64,000 bases of DNA, taken from assembly GCA_028288705.1 (NCBI GenBank), contig JAQBNH010000014.1:1-64000 (forward strand). The letters are read 5' to 3'. The stretch's first letter is position 1. Each line of letters starts with the position of its first letter. The notes below the pieces were generated by a model. That model saw only the letters and a program-made list of their open reading frames with translations. It ran no database searches and had not been told where the DNA came from. Positions 44,240 to 54,054 of the stretch are shown here, piece by piece. Position numbers and translations under genes: made by a program. This DNA comes from Ferruginibacter sp. Lineage in GTDB: Bacteria; Bacteroidota; Bacteroidia; Chitinophagales; Chitinophagaceae.

Positions 44240-45163
44240 TTAAATTAAGTCGATATCGAAATTAACCAATTGTACAAATTCACCGATTCGTGCATCGATG
44301 TCCTCACGCGTAATTTCTTTCATCCTTTCCGGTCCGAATTTTTCTACGCAGAAACTTGCCATGGCGCTTCCGACGATGATGGCCGTCTTCATATTTTCGA
44401 AGCTGATGTCTTTTGTTTTTGCTAAGTAGCCAATAAAGCCGCCTGCGAACGTATCGCCTGCCCCTGTTGGATCGAACACTTCTTCCAGCGGTAAAGCAGG
44501 TGCGAAGAACACATGGTTCTCATGAAACAACAAAGCGCCGTGCTCCCCTTTTTTAATGATCAGGAATTTAGGCCCCATCGTCATGATTTTGCGTGCTGCT
44601 TTTACGAGAGAAACTTCGCCGCTTAACTGGCGGGCTTCCCCATCGTTCACGAGCAATACGTCAACTTTTTTCAACACTTCTTTGAGGTCATCCAGGGCGA
44701 TGTCCATCCAGAAATTCATGGTGTCCATAACGATCAGTCTTGGACGCGTTTTCATTTGGTTGATCACGCTCAACTGCAACTTCGGCATCAGGTTACCGAG
44801 CATTAAAAATTCCGCGCCCTGGTAACTATCGGGAACGATCGGGTTGAAATCTTCCAGTACGTTCAGGTCGGTAACCAAGGTATCACGGGTGTTCATGTCG
44901 ATATGATACTTGCCGCTCCAGAAAAAAGATTTTTTATCCGGAACGATTTCTACGCCGTCAAGCTCTACGCCGCGTTTCGTTAACGCGTCCATCTCATCCT
45001 GCGGAAAGTCATTTCCTACAATGGAGATCTGTTGAACAGGTTTGATAAAATTACTCGCAGCGTAGGCGACATAAGTGGCAGAACCGCCGATAATGCGGTC
45101 AACTTTACCAAAAGGCGTTTCAATTGCATCGAAGGCCATGGTGCCCACTGTGATTAAAGACAT
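44240..45163 (-). CDS. PfkB-family carbohydrate/nucleoside kinase
   Basis: 307 residues from the ATG at 45163, which gives MSLITVGTMAFDAIETP; the longer frame to 45202 is unlikely. A ribokinase-like fold transferring phosphate from ATP to a sugar, nucleoside or similar hydroxyl group. IIGGSATYVAYAASNF binds substrate near the N-terminus and DPTGAGDTFAGGFIGYL carries the catalytic Asp in the GAGD anion hole. TACTTTTG on the minus strand (45200-45207) is a likely -7 box. The sugar is unknown. Confidence 0.9.
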   Translation of the reverse strand: MSLITVGTMAFDAIETPFGKVDRIIGGSATYVAYAASNFIKPVQQISIVGNDFPQDEMDALTKRGVELDGVEIVPDKKSFFWSGKYHIDMNTRDTLVTDLNVLEDFNPIVPDSYQGAEFLMLGNLMPKLQLSVINQMKTRPRLIVMDTMNFWMDIALDDLKEVLKKVDVLLVNDGEARQLSGEVSLVKAARKIMTMGPKFLIIKKGEHGALLFHENHVFFAPALPLEEVFDPTGAGDTFAGGFIGYLAKTKDISFENMKTAIIVGSAMASFCVEKFGPERMKEITREDIDARIGEFVQLVNFDIDLI

Positions 45164-45261
45164 ATAGTGATTTTTAATTAGGTAGTTTAAAAAACGTGGC
45201 AAAAGTAGCGGATAAATTCTGTTTTCTGAGGCTGCGGCATATTTTATGTTATTTTAGCCAT

Positions 45262-45870
45262 ATGTTATTACAGGTACATCCACAAAATCCCCAACCCAGG
45301 CTCGTGAAGCAGTTGGCTGAATGCCTGCTGGATGGTGGCGTGATCATCTATCCCACAGATACGATCTATGGGATAGGCTGCGATATCTTTTCGCATAAAG
45401 CCGTAGAACGTGTTTGCAAAATTAAAAATGTGGATCCGCAGAAAGCGCAGTTGTCGTTTATCTGTAAAGACCTGAGCAACCTGAGCGATTATACGAAGAG
45501 CATTGATACGCCTTTGTACAGGATGCTGAAAAATTATCTTCCCGGGCCATATACTTTTATCCTGCCGGCGAGTAAACAGGTGCCGAAGATCCTGCAAAGT
45601 AAAAAGTCTACGATCGGGCTTCGTGTGCCTGATAATAAAATTTGTTGCGATATTTTAGAACAACTGGATCACCCGATCTTGAGTGCTTCATTACCGGGTG
45701 AGATGGTGGAAGAATATACAGATCCCGAAGTGATCTTCGAACGTTTTGGTGATAAGGTAGATTTCGTGGTAGATGGCGGTATCGGCGGTATTGTTCCTTC
45801 TACGATCATCGATTGCACGACTTCCGACTGGACGGTGATCAGGAAAGGTCTCGGCGATTGGAATGAATAA
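45262..45870 (+). CDS. L-threonylcarbamoyladenylate synthase-like protein (TsaC/YciO family)
   Basis: 202 residues from the ATG at 45262 (MLLQVHPQNPQPRLVK); the longer frame from 45196 is not needed. One YrdC-type domain: IIYPTDTIYGIGCD (ATP/threonine site), QLSFICKDL, LPGPYTFILPAS, IGLRVPDN, LSASLPG and PSTIIDC. It lacks the C-terminal Sua5 domain. It may make the TC-AMP precursor of tRNA t6A37, or be the YciO paralogue of unclear role. Divergent from the kinase gene. Confidence 0.85.
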   Translation: MLLQVHPQNPQPRLVKQLAECLLDGGVIIYPTDTIYGIGCDIFSHKAVERVCKIKNVDPQKAQLSFICKDLSNLSDYTKSIDTPLYRMLKNYLPGPYTFILPASKQVPKILQSKKSTIGLRVPDNKICCDILEQLDHPILSASLPGEMVEEYTDPEVIFERFGDKVDFVVDGGIGGIVPSTIIDCTTSDWTVIRKGLGDWNE

Positions 45871-45873
45871 AAA

Positions 45874-45898
45874 ATCCGGCTTACTGGTGAAGCCGGAT
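45874..45898. terminator. Two-way terminator
   Basis: ATCCGGCTT / AAGCCGGAT with a 7-base loop between convergent genes; A/T-rich on both sides. Confidence 0.8.
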
Positions 45899-45918
45899 AA
45901 ATATTTGACAAACAGGTG

Positions 45919-46221
45919 TTAGTTCCTGTCGCGGTTATTGTGCTTTGTCCGATAGATGGTGCGGTTGGATTTGCGTTTGTCCTGGCGGATCTCTTTCTTC
46001 TCACCCGGGGTAATTATGCCGTCAGCTTTTGCCTGGCGTACATCCTGGCGTGTTTCTTTTTGCTGCTTCACCAGTGTTTTTGTTTCATGGCGCGTGAGTT
46101 CTCCACTTTTCACGCCCTGCTTAATACGTTGATGCTGGGTGCGTGAAGCCGACTGTGCAGAAACTGCTGCGGCACTGCATAAAAGGAAACTTAACACGGT
46201 AAAAAATTTCTTTGCTTGCAT
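45919..46221 (-). CDS. Small secreted basic protein
   Basis: 100 residues: signal peptide (AAAVSAQ, about 23), then a highly charged helical region with repeated K/R/E and a DGIITPGEKKEIRQ stretch (about 67-80) resembling an EF-hand-like loop, ending NRTIYRTKHNNRDRN. Similar short exported basic proteins occur in Chitinophaga relatives to my memory. Function unknown. Confidence 0.7.
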   Translation of the reverse strand: MQAKKFFTVLSFLLCSAAAVSAQSASRTQHQRIKQGVKSGELTRHETKTLVKQQKETRQDVRQAKADGIITPGEKKEIRQDKRKSNRTIYRTKHNNRDRN

Positions 46222-46310
46222 GATCTTGAATTTAGGTTTTATTAATTGCTGTATCAGCCGGTAACAAACCTATGACCTGCAATGAAGAAAAAAGTTTAAC
46301 CAACAAACGA

Positions 46311-46916
46311 TTAAAATAAATCCAGCTGTGGATTGAGGATATTAAAACTCTTACGGTGGTATTTGCAGAGGCCGTTTGATTCTATGGCTTCGCGATGGCG
46401 GGCAGTGCCATAACCTTTATTATTCTGCCAGTCGTAGCAGGAATATTCTGTATGCAATTGTTGCATGTATTCGTCGCGGTAAGTCTTGGCTAATACGCTG
46501 GCCGCGGCAATGGAAGTATAGATGCCATCTCCCTGGATAATACAGCGATGGCGGATAGTGCGGTACGTTTTAAAGCGATTGCCATCTACCAAAAGCAATT
46601 CCGGTGTTTTTTTGAGTTGATCCAATGCCAGGTGCATGGCTTTAAATGAAGCCTGTAAAATATTGATCTGGTCTATTTCATCGTTGTCAACAGAAGCCAC
46701 AGCGTAACAAACACTTTCTTTCTCAATGATGGGGCGAAGCAGTTCACGCGATTTTTCCGTCATTTGTTTACTGTCGTTCAGTAAGGGATGGTGAAAATCC
46801 TTCGGCAAAATTACGGCAGCTGCAAACACGGGCCCGGCGTAACAGCCTCTTCCGGCTTCATCCAGGCCGGCTTCGCGTTTGGTTTTGTATAAATAAGATT
46901 GCAGCATTGGTTGCAA
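46311..46916 (-). CDS. rnhB: Ribonuclease HII
   Basis: 201 residues. Removes RNA from RNA-DNA hybrids, including single ribonucleotides in DNA. Catalytic acidic residues: AGLDEAGRGCYAGP (Asp and Glu, about 18-20), Asp in LLLVDGNRF (about 114), and Asp in ASVLAKTYRDEYM. LNDSKQMTEKSR is the other family signature. The start gives MQPMLQSYLYKT. Back to back with ctaA. Confidence 0.95.
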   Translation of the reverse strand: MQPMLQSYLYKTKREAGLDEAGRGCYAGPVFAAAVILPKDFHHPLLNDSKQMTEKSRELLRPIIEKESVCYAVASVDNDEIDQINILQASFKAMHLALDQLKKTPELLLVDGNRFKTYRTIRHRCIIQGDGIYTSIAAASVLAKTYRDEYMQQLHTEYSCYDWQNNKGYGTARHREAIESNGLCKYHRKSFNILNPQLDLF

Positions 46917-46969
46917 ATATCCGCTAAAAGAAATTATGGCTTCAGTAACTTTGCGCCAATTTTATCAAC

Positions 46970-47905
46970 ATGCGTGTTATTAAGAATTGGATCCTCGCCA
47001 CTTTTATTCTCAGCTTCCTGGTAATCATCGCAGGCGGAATCGTACGCACCACGCAAAGCGGCATGGGTTGCCCCGACTGGCCGCGCTGTTTTGGTAAATG
47101 GATCCCACCAACAAATGCATCAGAACTTCCGGCCGATTTTGAAAAGTACCTCGGCAAGCAGGATATCGATCATAGTTTTAATGCATACCATACATGGATT
47201 GAATATTTTAACCGTTTACTGGGCGTATTGTTAGGACTGTTTGCCATCATACAGGTAGCGCTGATCTATAAAAAAAGAAAACAACTTACCCGCCCTTTTA
47301 AATTGGCGCTGGCATTTTTGATCACGGTGATTCTAACAGGATTGTTTGGAGCGATCGTAGTGAAATTGAATTTAGCGCACGTGAGTATTTCTGTTCATTT
47401 ATTATTTGCACTGCTCCTTACACAAATTCAACTGGCGCTCTGGCTGGATATCAGGGATAAGATACAGGTTCTTCCTGCGGCTGCTTCATTGAGGAAATGG
47501 ACGATCATTTTTTTGCTGCTGATATTTATTCAGTCTGTTTTAGGAACGATGGTGCGGATGTATATCGATGATATTTCACGGGCGCTGAATTATCAGCAAC
47601 GCGACACCTGGCTGGCAGATTCACCAACAGCATTTTTAATCCATCGCAGTTTTTCATGGGTAGTTTTGATCATCGGCCTGTTCCTCGCCTGGAAATCAAA
47701 TAATGTTCCTGCGCTGAAAAATAAATATTTTCTGCTCGCCGCCGTTTTACTAACCAGCATGATCACAGGGGTAGGCTTGTTTTATGCAGGAATGCCTGCG
47801 CTTGCGCAACCCCTGCACCTGTTGCTGGCCAGCCTGGGTATTACGCAAACGGTTTCCATTCTATTGCAGTTAAGAGCCACGGGCAGCAACAGGGCCTTAT
47901 CCTGA
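46970..47905 (+). CDS. ctaA: Heme A synthase (COX15/CtaA)
   Basis: 311-residue integral membrane enzyme with about eight helices that oxidises heme O to heme A for cytochrome aa3-type oxidases. The heme-ligand His residues are in AYHTWIEYFNRLLG (about 64), HVSISVHLLF (about 140), LIHRSFSWVV and LAQPLHLLLASL. GIVRTTQSGMGCPDWPRCFG near the N-terminus is a family signature. TAACTTTG at 46946-46953 is a likely -7 box. Oxidase genes are not in the window. Confidence 0.92.
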   Translation: MRVIKNWILATFILSFLVIIAGGIVRTTQSGMGCPDWPRCFGKWIPPTNASELPADFEKYLGKQDIDHSFNAYHTWIEYFNRLLGVLLGLFAIIQVALIYKKRKQLTRPFKLALAFLITVILTGLFGAIVVKLNLAHVSISVHLLFALLLTQIQLALWLDIRDKIQVLPAAASLRKWTIIFLLLIFIQSVLGTMVRMYIDDISRALNYQQRDTWLADSPTAFLIHRSFSWVVLIIGLFLAWKSNNVPALKNKYFLLAAVLLTSMITGVGLFYAGMPALAQPLHLLLASLGITQTVSILLQLRATGSNRALS

Positions 47906-47931
47906 TTTTTTATAGTATTTTAGTAACGCTT

Positions 47932-50148
47932 ATGAAACCGTTGCTAAGAAATATTTACCATTTTTTCCCGGTACAACTTTTTATTCTCCATTTCAGGAAA
48001 TACCAGGTGTTGCTGCTGTTCTGGTATTTGTTGTTCAGCACGATCGACAGCGGCTTCATGAAAAACTTCGGCGCAGATGCCTTGTTTTTTTCTCCCGAAT
48101 ATTTAGGAACCGTAAACCTTTTAGGCGCTGTGATCACTGGGGCAGCGCTGGGTATTTTTATGATGAGCTGGAATATCACCACGTTCATTTTACACAGCAA
48201 ACGATTCAAATTTCTCGCTACCACAGCTAACCCGTTTCTGAAGTACTGTATCAACAACAGTTTGCTGCCGCTGATCTTCCTGGTATTTTATTTTACGAAA
48301 TTGTACAGGTTCAATGATTATAAAGAACTCATGGCGGCCAGGGATATTTTTACAGAAGTGCTGGGAATCCTTTCCGGACTGGTGATCATCATACTTCTAT
48401 CGTTTGGTTATTTTTTTGGTGCAGAAAAAACCATCGCCCGCACAATGGCACCGATCATTTCTAACCCGGAGTTATTTAAAAAGACTTTTACCGGGCGCGC
48501 GTTATTTGAAGATGAATTTGGGTTACGTGTTACGCATTACCTGAATGCCACTTGCCGGATTCGTAAAGTGCGGAGCGTAAGCCATTACCGCCAGGATTTT
48601 ATTGACACCATTTTTAAGCGGCATCACCTCGCTGCCATCGCGAGTATTGTACTTGCATTTATTTTTTTAGTCTGCATTGGCTTCCTGCTCGATCACCGCG
48701 TGTTTGAAATGCCGGCAGCTGCGAGCATCCTTATTTTCTTTTCACTGATGATCGCGCTTATGGGCGCACTTACTTACTTCCTGCAAAGCTGGAGCCTGCC
48801 CGCCTGTATCGTGTTGTTGGTTATCATCAACTTCCTGTATAAACACGAGATAATTGATCCGCGAAATAAGGCATACGGACTTAATTACAACAACAAAGAT
48901 CTTCGGCCGGCGTACAACCGCGCCTCATTGATGGCACTTTGCAGCCCGGATAAAATTGCAGCGGATAAAAAGAAAATGCTGCAGACACTCAACAACTGGA
49001 AGGCACGACAACAGCAGGAAAAGCCCCTGATGATCTTTATTAATGTGAGTGGCGGTGGCTTACGCAGTGCCGCGTTCGTGATGAATACGTTGCAACAGCT
49101 GGACAGCATTTCTTCCGGTGAACTGATGAATAGTACGTTCCTGATCAGCGGCGCCAGTGGCGGTATGTTAGCGGCTACTTATTACCGTGAGTTATACCGG
49201 TATAAGCAAAAAGATTCCAGCATCAACCTGCATGATCCGCGTTATACCGATGATATTGCCGGTGATTTATTAAACCCTGTTTTTACTTCCATGATGGCGC
49301 GCGATATGTTAGCGCCTGCGCAGAAATTTTCAGTCGGGGAGAATAAGTATGTAAAGGATCGCGGTTACGCGTTTGAAAAAAAGCTGGGCGATAACACGCA
49401 TGGCATGTTGAATATTCAATTCAGGGATGTGGCAGAAGCCGAAGCAAAGGCAACCGTTCCTTTGATCATTTTTAATTCGGTTGTGCAAAGCGACGGGCGT
49501 AAAGCGATGTTGTGCAGCCAGCCATTAAGTTTCCTGATGAAGCCGCAGGTGTTGCATGCAGATACCTCGTTAAGTCCTGATGCGATTGATTTCGCGGCCT
49601 TGTTTCATCAGCAGCAACCGATGAACCTGCGTATTCTTACAGCGTTACGCATGAATGCCACCTTTCCCTATGTGCTGCCAAATGTGTGGCTGCCCAGTGA
49701 ACCGGTTATCGATGTAATGGATGCCGGGTTACGGGATAATTACGGGCAGGAAACGAGCTTGCGTTTTATTGATAATTTTCGTGACTGGATTGCAGCGAAT
49801 ACCAGGGGCGTATTGATCCTGCAGTTACGCGACAGGCTGAGTGATAACTGGGATCCTTATGAAACGAAATCTGTCACCGATATGATCGTAACCCCGGCCA
49901 CGATGCTGCAACACAACTGGTTTAAGCTGCAGGATTATTTCCAGGCAGATCAGTTCAGTTATTTTAAACAGGCGAATGACAGCACGATCTCTAAACTCAG
50001 TATCATGTATATGCCAGAAAAAGAAGACCGCTCTGCCGCGTTAAATTTTCATTTAACCGGCCGGGAAAAAAGGGATGTGATGCAGTCGTTTTATAACCCG
50101 TTAAATCAAGTGGCGATAAAGAAGATCATGGCCCTGATGGACCGCTAG
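47932..50148 (+). CDS. Patatin-like phospholipase with membrane N-terminus
   Basis: 738 residues. The N-terminal about 300 residues have six or so membrane helices. The C-terminal patatin domain has the oxyanion loop VSGGGLRSAAF (about 370), the nucleophile Ser in ISGASGGMLAA (GxSxG, about 405) and the dyad Asp in VMDAGLRDN (about 597). Likely a lipid acyl hydrolase anchored in the inner membrane. Starts 26 bases after ctaA; ends overlapping the DagK-like gene by four bases, on the opposite strand. Confidence 0.83.
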   Translation: MKPLLRNIYHFFPVQLFILHFRKYQVLLLFWYLLFSTIDSGFMKNFGADALFFSPEYLGTVNLLGAVITGAALGIFMMSWNITTFILHSKRFKFLATTANPFLKYCINNSLLPLIFLVFYFTKLYRFNDYKELMAARDIFTEVLGILSGLVIIILLSFGYFFGAEKTIARTMAPIISNPELFKKTFTGRALFEDEFGLRVTHYLNATCRIRKVRSVSHYRQDFIDTIFKRHHLAAIASIVLAFIFLVCIGFLLDHRVFEMPAAASILIFFSLMIALMGALTYFLQSWSLPACIVLLVIINFLYKHEIIDPRNKAYGLNYNNKDLRPAYNRASLMALCSPDKIAADKKKMLQTLNNWKARQQQEKPLMIFINVSGGGLRSAAFVMNTLQQLDSISSGELMNSTFLISGASGGMLAATYYRELYRYKQKDSSINLHDPRYTDDIAGDLLNPVFTSMMARDMLAPAQKFSVGENKYVKDRGYAFEKKLGDNTHGMLNIQFRDVAEAEAKATVPLIIFNSVVQSDGRKAMLCSQPLSFLMKPQVLHADTSLSPDAIDFAALFHQQQPMNLRILTALRMNATFPYVLPNVWLPSEPVIDVMDAGLRDNYGQETSLRFIDNFRDWIAANTRGVLILQLRDRLSDNWDPYETKSVTDMIVTPATMLQHNWFKLQDYFQADQFSYFKQANDSTISKLSIMYMPEKEDRSAALNFHLTGREKRDVMQSFYNPLNQVAIKKIMALMDR

Positions 50149-51044
50149 GGTTGAATCAGGCGAAAAGCATTTTCCACGATTGCTATCTCAAAATGTTTTG
50201 TGGTTTTAGCGGGGTCGCCATCAATGTGCAGCGGTGCGTTGCCCGGATTTTCAATCGTCAGCTTTTTGGTTTGGAAATATAAGATGTCTTCCTGGTGGTA
50301 TTTTTTTTCGCTCACAGTCGTGATCTTACCCAGCCGGATCTGTTTCAGTAAACTATATAACATCCGCATCTTACTCATCTTTCCTACCACGACAATATCG
50401 AGCAATCCATCGCAGATACTCGCCCGTGGCGCAATCGTTACGTTATTGCCGAACTGGTTGCTGTTGGCGATGCTGATAAAAAAAGCTTCTGAATTTATTT
50501 CTTTATTGTTGATATGTAACTTGAACGGATAAGGCTTCGCTATAAAGAAATTTTTCAACGTTTGCTGAATGTAAGTGCTGAGGCCCCGGCTGCTTTGCTT
50601 TGCGAAATCGTGCGCAACCTGAGCATCAAAACCCAGTCCGCAGAGCATGCAACTAAATTTGTTGTTGATATAAAAGCTATCGATACAACCGGCGTTACCT
50701 TTAAAAATTATATCGAGCGCCCTGGATGCGTTCGCGGGAATTCCTGCAGCAAGGGCAAGCCCGTTGCCCGAACCCATCGGGATGATGCCAATATTAATTT
50801 TGGTTCCTAACAAGGCCAGCGCAATTTGGTTCACGGTGCCGTCGCCACCACAAACAATGATGTCTGTTATTTTTTCGCTGGTGATTTTCTCTTTTAAAAA
50901 ATCATAGATACCGTTTTTTCTTGTGTGGATGATTTCAAAAGGGATTCCCTGTGCCGAAGTTTTTTTTTCGATCGTCGCAAGCAACTTGCCTTTATCTTTT
51001 GTTCCGGAAATGGGATTGACGAAATATAGAAATTTGCGCTGCAT
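50145..51044 (-). CDS. Diacylglycerol kinase-like lipid kinase (DagK/YegS type)
   Basis: 299 residues from the ATG at 51044 (MQRKFLYFVNPISGT); the frame upstream to 51086 adds 14 residues that do not fit. Family signatures: nucleotide loop VCGGDGTVNQIALALLG (about 60-76) and MGSGNGLALAAGIP. Phosphorylates a lipid such as diacylglycerol. It lies downstream of fabH on the same strand, so lipid metabolism is a shared theme. Confidence 0.9.
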   Translation of the reverse strand: MQRKFLYFVNPISGTKDKGKLLATIEKKTSAQGIPFEIIHTRKNGIYDFLKEKITSEKITDIIVCGGDGTVNQIALALLGTKINIGIIPMGSGNGLALAAGIPANASRALDIIFKGNAGCIDSFYINNKFSCMLCGLGFDAQVAHDFAKQSSRGLSTYIQQTLKNFFIAKPYPFKLHINNKEINSEAFFISIANSNQFGNNVTIAPRASICDGLLDIVVVGKMSKMRMLYSLLKQIRLGKITTVSEKKYHQEDILYFQTKKLTIENPGNAPLHIDGDPAKTTKHFEIAIVENAFRLIQP

Positions 51045-51079
51045 GAATTGTTTAAGTGGAAGGACTGTATGATTTTCTG

Positions 51080-52129
51080 TTACCATCTTAACAAGGCGCT
51101 TCCCCAGGTGAAACCACTACCAAATGCAGCCAGACAAACCAAATCGCCATTGTTTATTTTACCCTGTTCCCAGGCTTCGCATAAAGCAATGGGGATAGAA
51201 GCTGCTGTGGTGTTACCGAATTTGTCGATATTATTAAATACCTGGTCGTCGCGTAACTGGAGCTTTTGCTGCACAAACTGCGCGATCCGTAAATTGGCCT
51301 GGTGCGGAATCAGGGTGCCGATATCTTTCGCGGTTAGATCATTTTTTGAGAGGGCTTCCATGATCACTTCAGGAAATTTCACGATGGCTTTTTTGAATAC
51401 GGCAGGGCCGTCCATTGTTGGGAAGTTCTGTGCCTTGTCGATCATGGCATGGCTCATAAACATCTCGCCGATCTCCGCTTCGTCAAAATCTGCCACAGCC
51501 TCGGGCATCCAATGATTGGCATGTGTGCCGGGATTAAACATCGCCAGCATTTCCGCGTTGGCACCATCGCTGTGTAAATGAGTGCTTAAAATTCCGCGAT
51601 TCTTTTCCTCCGTTGGTTGTAAAACCACCGCCCCGGCACCGTCCCCAAAGATGACAGAAATATTTCGGCCGCGTGTACTGAAGTCGAGGCCAAAAGAGTG
51701 CTTTTCGCTTGCCACGAGTAAAATGTTTTTATACATGCCGGTTTTTATGAACTGGTCTGCAACCGACAAGGCATAGATAAAACCACTGCATTGGTTGCGG
51801 ATATCCAGGGCACCAATTTCTTTCATATTCATCGCGCGCTGCAACAAAACGCCGCAACCGGGAAAATAATAGTCGGGGCTGATCGTCGCAAAAATGATGA
51901 AGTCCACATCGTCATTGGTAATACCCGCTCTTTCGATCGCGATCTTAGCTGCTTCAACACCCATTGTTGTGGTGGTTTCTTCTGTGCGGTGTGCGTAACG
52001 CCGTTCTTTGATACCGGTTCTTTCCTGGATCCATTCATCAGATGTCTCCATATGTTTAAGCAGATCATTATTGGTTACAATATTTTCCGGAACATAATAC
52101 CCGATCCCTGCAATCTTTGTTTGTGGCAT
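51080..52129 (-). CDS. fabH: 3-oxoacyl-ACP synthase III (KAS III)
   Basis: 349 residues. Condenses acyl-CoA with malonyl-ACP to start fatty-acid synthesis. Catalytic triad: Cys in IRNQCSGFIYALSVADQFI (about 116), His in LIPHQANLRI (about 268), Asn in DKFGNTTAASIPIAL (about 298). MPQTKIAGIGYYVPENIVTN is the usual N-terminus. Length fits. Not in the usual plsX-fabH cluster here, and such genes exist in more than one copy in many Bacteroidota. Confidence 0.93.
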   Translation of the reverse strand: MPQTKIAGIGYYVPENIVTNNDLLKHMETSDEWIQERTGIKERRYAHRTEETTTTMGVEAAKIAIERAGITNDDVDFIIFATISPDYYFPGCGVLLQRAMNMKEIGALDIRNQCSGFIYALSVADQFIKTGMYKNILLVASEKHSFGLDFSTRGRNISVIFGDGAGAVVLQPTEEKNRGILSTHLHSDGANAEMLAMFNPGTHANHWMPEAVADFDEAEIGEMFMSHAMIDKAQNFPTMDGPAVFKKAIVKFPEVIMEALSKNDLTAKDIGTLIPHQANLRIAQFVQQKLQLRDDQVFNNIDKFGNTTAASIPIALCEAWEQGKINNGDLVCLAAFGSGFTWGSALLRW

Positions 52130-52197
52130 GCCATCTGTTTTGCGGCAAATTAAGCTTTTTTGAACGAAGCATTTATTAGGGAAAAGCCAATAAAAAA

Positions 52198-52215
52198 AGC
52201 TGCACGAGGCAGCTT
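52198..52215 (-). terminator. Terminator after the secreted protein at 52238
   Basis: AAGCTGC-CTCGT-GCAGCTT then T7 on the minus strand. Confidence 0.85.
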
Positions 52216-52237
52216 TGCAAAAAAGTTATCGGAGATG

Positions 52238-53026
52238 TTACCGATAGCCGTACCAACTTTTCGTTTTGGTATCAAAAAGAAAATAGAGGCCATTGCAATA
52301 AGTAAAGCACATGAAGGTTTCTGTTGGTGCGTCCAAGGGGAAATACAAGGCTTTAGAATATTTACCGGTTGCCTTGTCGAATAAATTGATCTCGCGGTCA
52401 TCAGCATTCAATAAGCCAAATTCGTTGCCCGGAATTCCTGTATAAACTACCGTGCTGCTGTTCATAAAATCCGGCATCGCTTCGCCGGGTTCGTCGTATT
52501 CTTCGCTCACAAATAAATGCCTCTTGCCTGTTTCTTCAAATGAGCTGGCGTTGTAAATGATCACGTCCTGGTTTTTTAAAAAATATACTTCGTTGCTGCG
52601 CGGATTATAAAAACCGACACTGTGTTCTTCCGGCTGGTTCATGTATTCTACATCGTGTTTGATATCCGTTGGAATACCGTTTTTGTCGAGTACATAAGTG
52701 ATCCAGCCATTGTCTTTATATCCGTTTGCACAAAAGGTTTTCAGTGTAGGGTTGTACCAGATACCGCGGATATCAAATTTAGTCGTCAACCCGGACGGGG
52801 AAATTAAGTTTCCGGCCGGATCGAAGATGGCCATGGAGAAGGAAGCATTACCTGATTTTGGCGCATAATACCTTTTTAATGTAGGATGCCAGGCGATTGC
52901 AGAGGCACGTGCACCAGGATCATCAGGCATTTTAAGGGTGAGCACTTTTTCCATTGTGCGGCTTTGTGCCTGCGTAATAAATGGGATGCTGACTACAATC
53001 AGGAGTAGGGAAAGAATTTTTCTCAT
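52238..53026 (-). CDS. Secreted hypothetical protein, propeller-like
   Basis: 262 residues with a signal peptide (SIPFITQAQ, about 21). Repeating blocks with YxPxxGNxxxSMAIFDPAGNLI, FDIRGIWYNP and SVGFYNPRSNEVYFL suggest a beta-propeller or lactonase-like fold. No catalytic motif visible and no family name recognised. Faces away from fabH on the same strand, with a terminator in between. Confidence 0.65.
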   Translation of the reverse strand: MRKILSLLLIVVSIPFITQAQSRTMEKVLTLKMPDDPGARASAIAWHPTLKRYYAPKSGNASFSMAIFDPAGNLISPSGLTTKFDIRGIWYNPTLKTFCANGYKDNGWITYVLDKNGIPTDIKHDVEYMNQPEEHSVGFYNPRSNEVYFLKNQDVIIYNASSFEETGKRHLFVSEEYDEPGEAMPDFMNSSTVVYTGIPGNEFGLLNADDREINLFDKATGKYSKALYFPLDAPTETFMCFTYCNGLYFLFDTKTKSWYGYR

Positions 53027-53090
53027 GTTTCGGGTTTTCGCAAATAAATAAAAATAAATTGATATTTTCTATACCGGCTGCCGGGTATTT

Positions 53091-54029
53091 TCAGGCCAGG
53101 CGATGTGCGATAAGTCCGGCCAATTCCATCGCCCATGCGATGCCGAGATGGATGAGTAAACCACCGCGGATACTTTTTGTGTGATAGCTGACCAGGCCTA
53201 ATAAAATGCCTCCGAAGAAACTACTGATTGCTTCGCCAAGCGGTTTGCCTAAATGAATACAGCAATAAAAACAAGCTGCAGGAATGATACATTGCATACC
53301 ACAGAGCCGCATAAACGCTACAATTAAAAAACCGCGGAAGAAGATCTCGATGCTGATAAAATCAAATCCGTAAGCGAGCTCATAACATAGATATGTGAAC
53401 GTTTTATATTTTATCGGGAGGGATTCCAGTATTTGTGCGCGCGGGTAGCGGTGGAGGAAATCCGGTTGTGTTGCTGCTATACAAATCAGCGGAACCATCA
53501 TAAGTAATAACAACAGGTATGGTTTCCAGGAGCCGGGAAGCGAAGCCGTACCATAGAATTTTTCTCCATGGCGGTCTTTGATGTGCCAGATGATCCATAC
53601 CAATGCAATTACCAGCATCGCCCGTACAATCCAGTTGATACAGGCATTCCAGGCGATGAGTGCGTCGCCGGAAACGAATCTTGTAACCAGTTCCTGCTGC
53701 AAATGCATGTTCACCCTGAGCGCGAAAAATGCCGGTGCGAGTAAGACGAGGGCAATAAACCATGGGTTTTTAAAAAATGCCTTATGCGCAAAGAAAAAAT
53801 ATTGTAGTATAAAAGCTGCGGCGAAAGGAGTGAAATAAAGAAAGTACGACGTTGAAAAATCAGCGCCCCAATGCCCGTATGTTATGCTCTTCTGACTAAG
53901 CGGAAATTGAAAATAGTTGACGTACAGCAATGCCGACATCATCAGTACAACGATGAAAAAATACCAGCCTTTAAAAGCGGTATGATAAAAGGAATGCAGG
54001 TATTTGAAGAAAACAGAAAGACTGTTCAT
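53091..54029 (-). CDS. CPBP-family intramembrane protease-like protein
   Basis: 312 residues, about eight membrane helices. C-terminal Rce1/CPBP-like motifs: ISIEIFFRGFLIVAFMRLC (about 225-243), CIHLGKPLGEAI (His 259) and LLIHLGIAW (His 294). The first motif is EExxxR in active members; here it is IE-IFF-R, so the first Glu is Ile. Possible loss of peptidase activity or a non-enzymatic membrane role. It lies just downstream of obg on the same strand. Confidence 0.75.
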   Translation of the reverse strand: MNSLSVFFKYLHSFYHTAFKGWYFFIVVLMMSALLYVNYFQFPLSQKSITYGHWGADFSTSYFLYFTPFAAAFILQYFFFAHKAFFKNPWFIALVLLAPAFFALRVNMHLQQELVTRFVSGDALIAWNACINWIVRAMLVIALVWIIWHIKDRHGEKFYGTASLPGSWKPYLLLLLMMVPLICIAATQPDFLHRYPRAQILESLPIKYKTFTYLCYELAYGFDFISIEIFFRGFLIVAFMRLCGMQCIIPAACFYCCIHLGKPLGEAISSFFGGILLGLVSYHTKSIRGGLLIHLGIAWAMELAGLIAHRLA

Positions 54030-54054
54030 TCTTAAACCATATTTCAGGAGGAAA

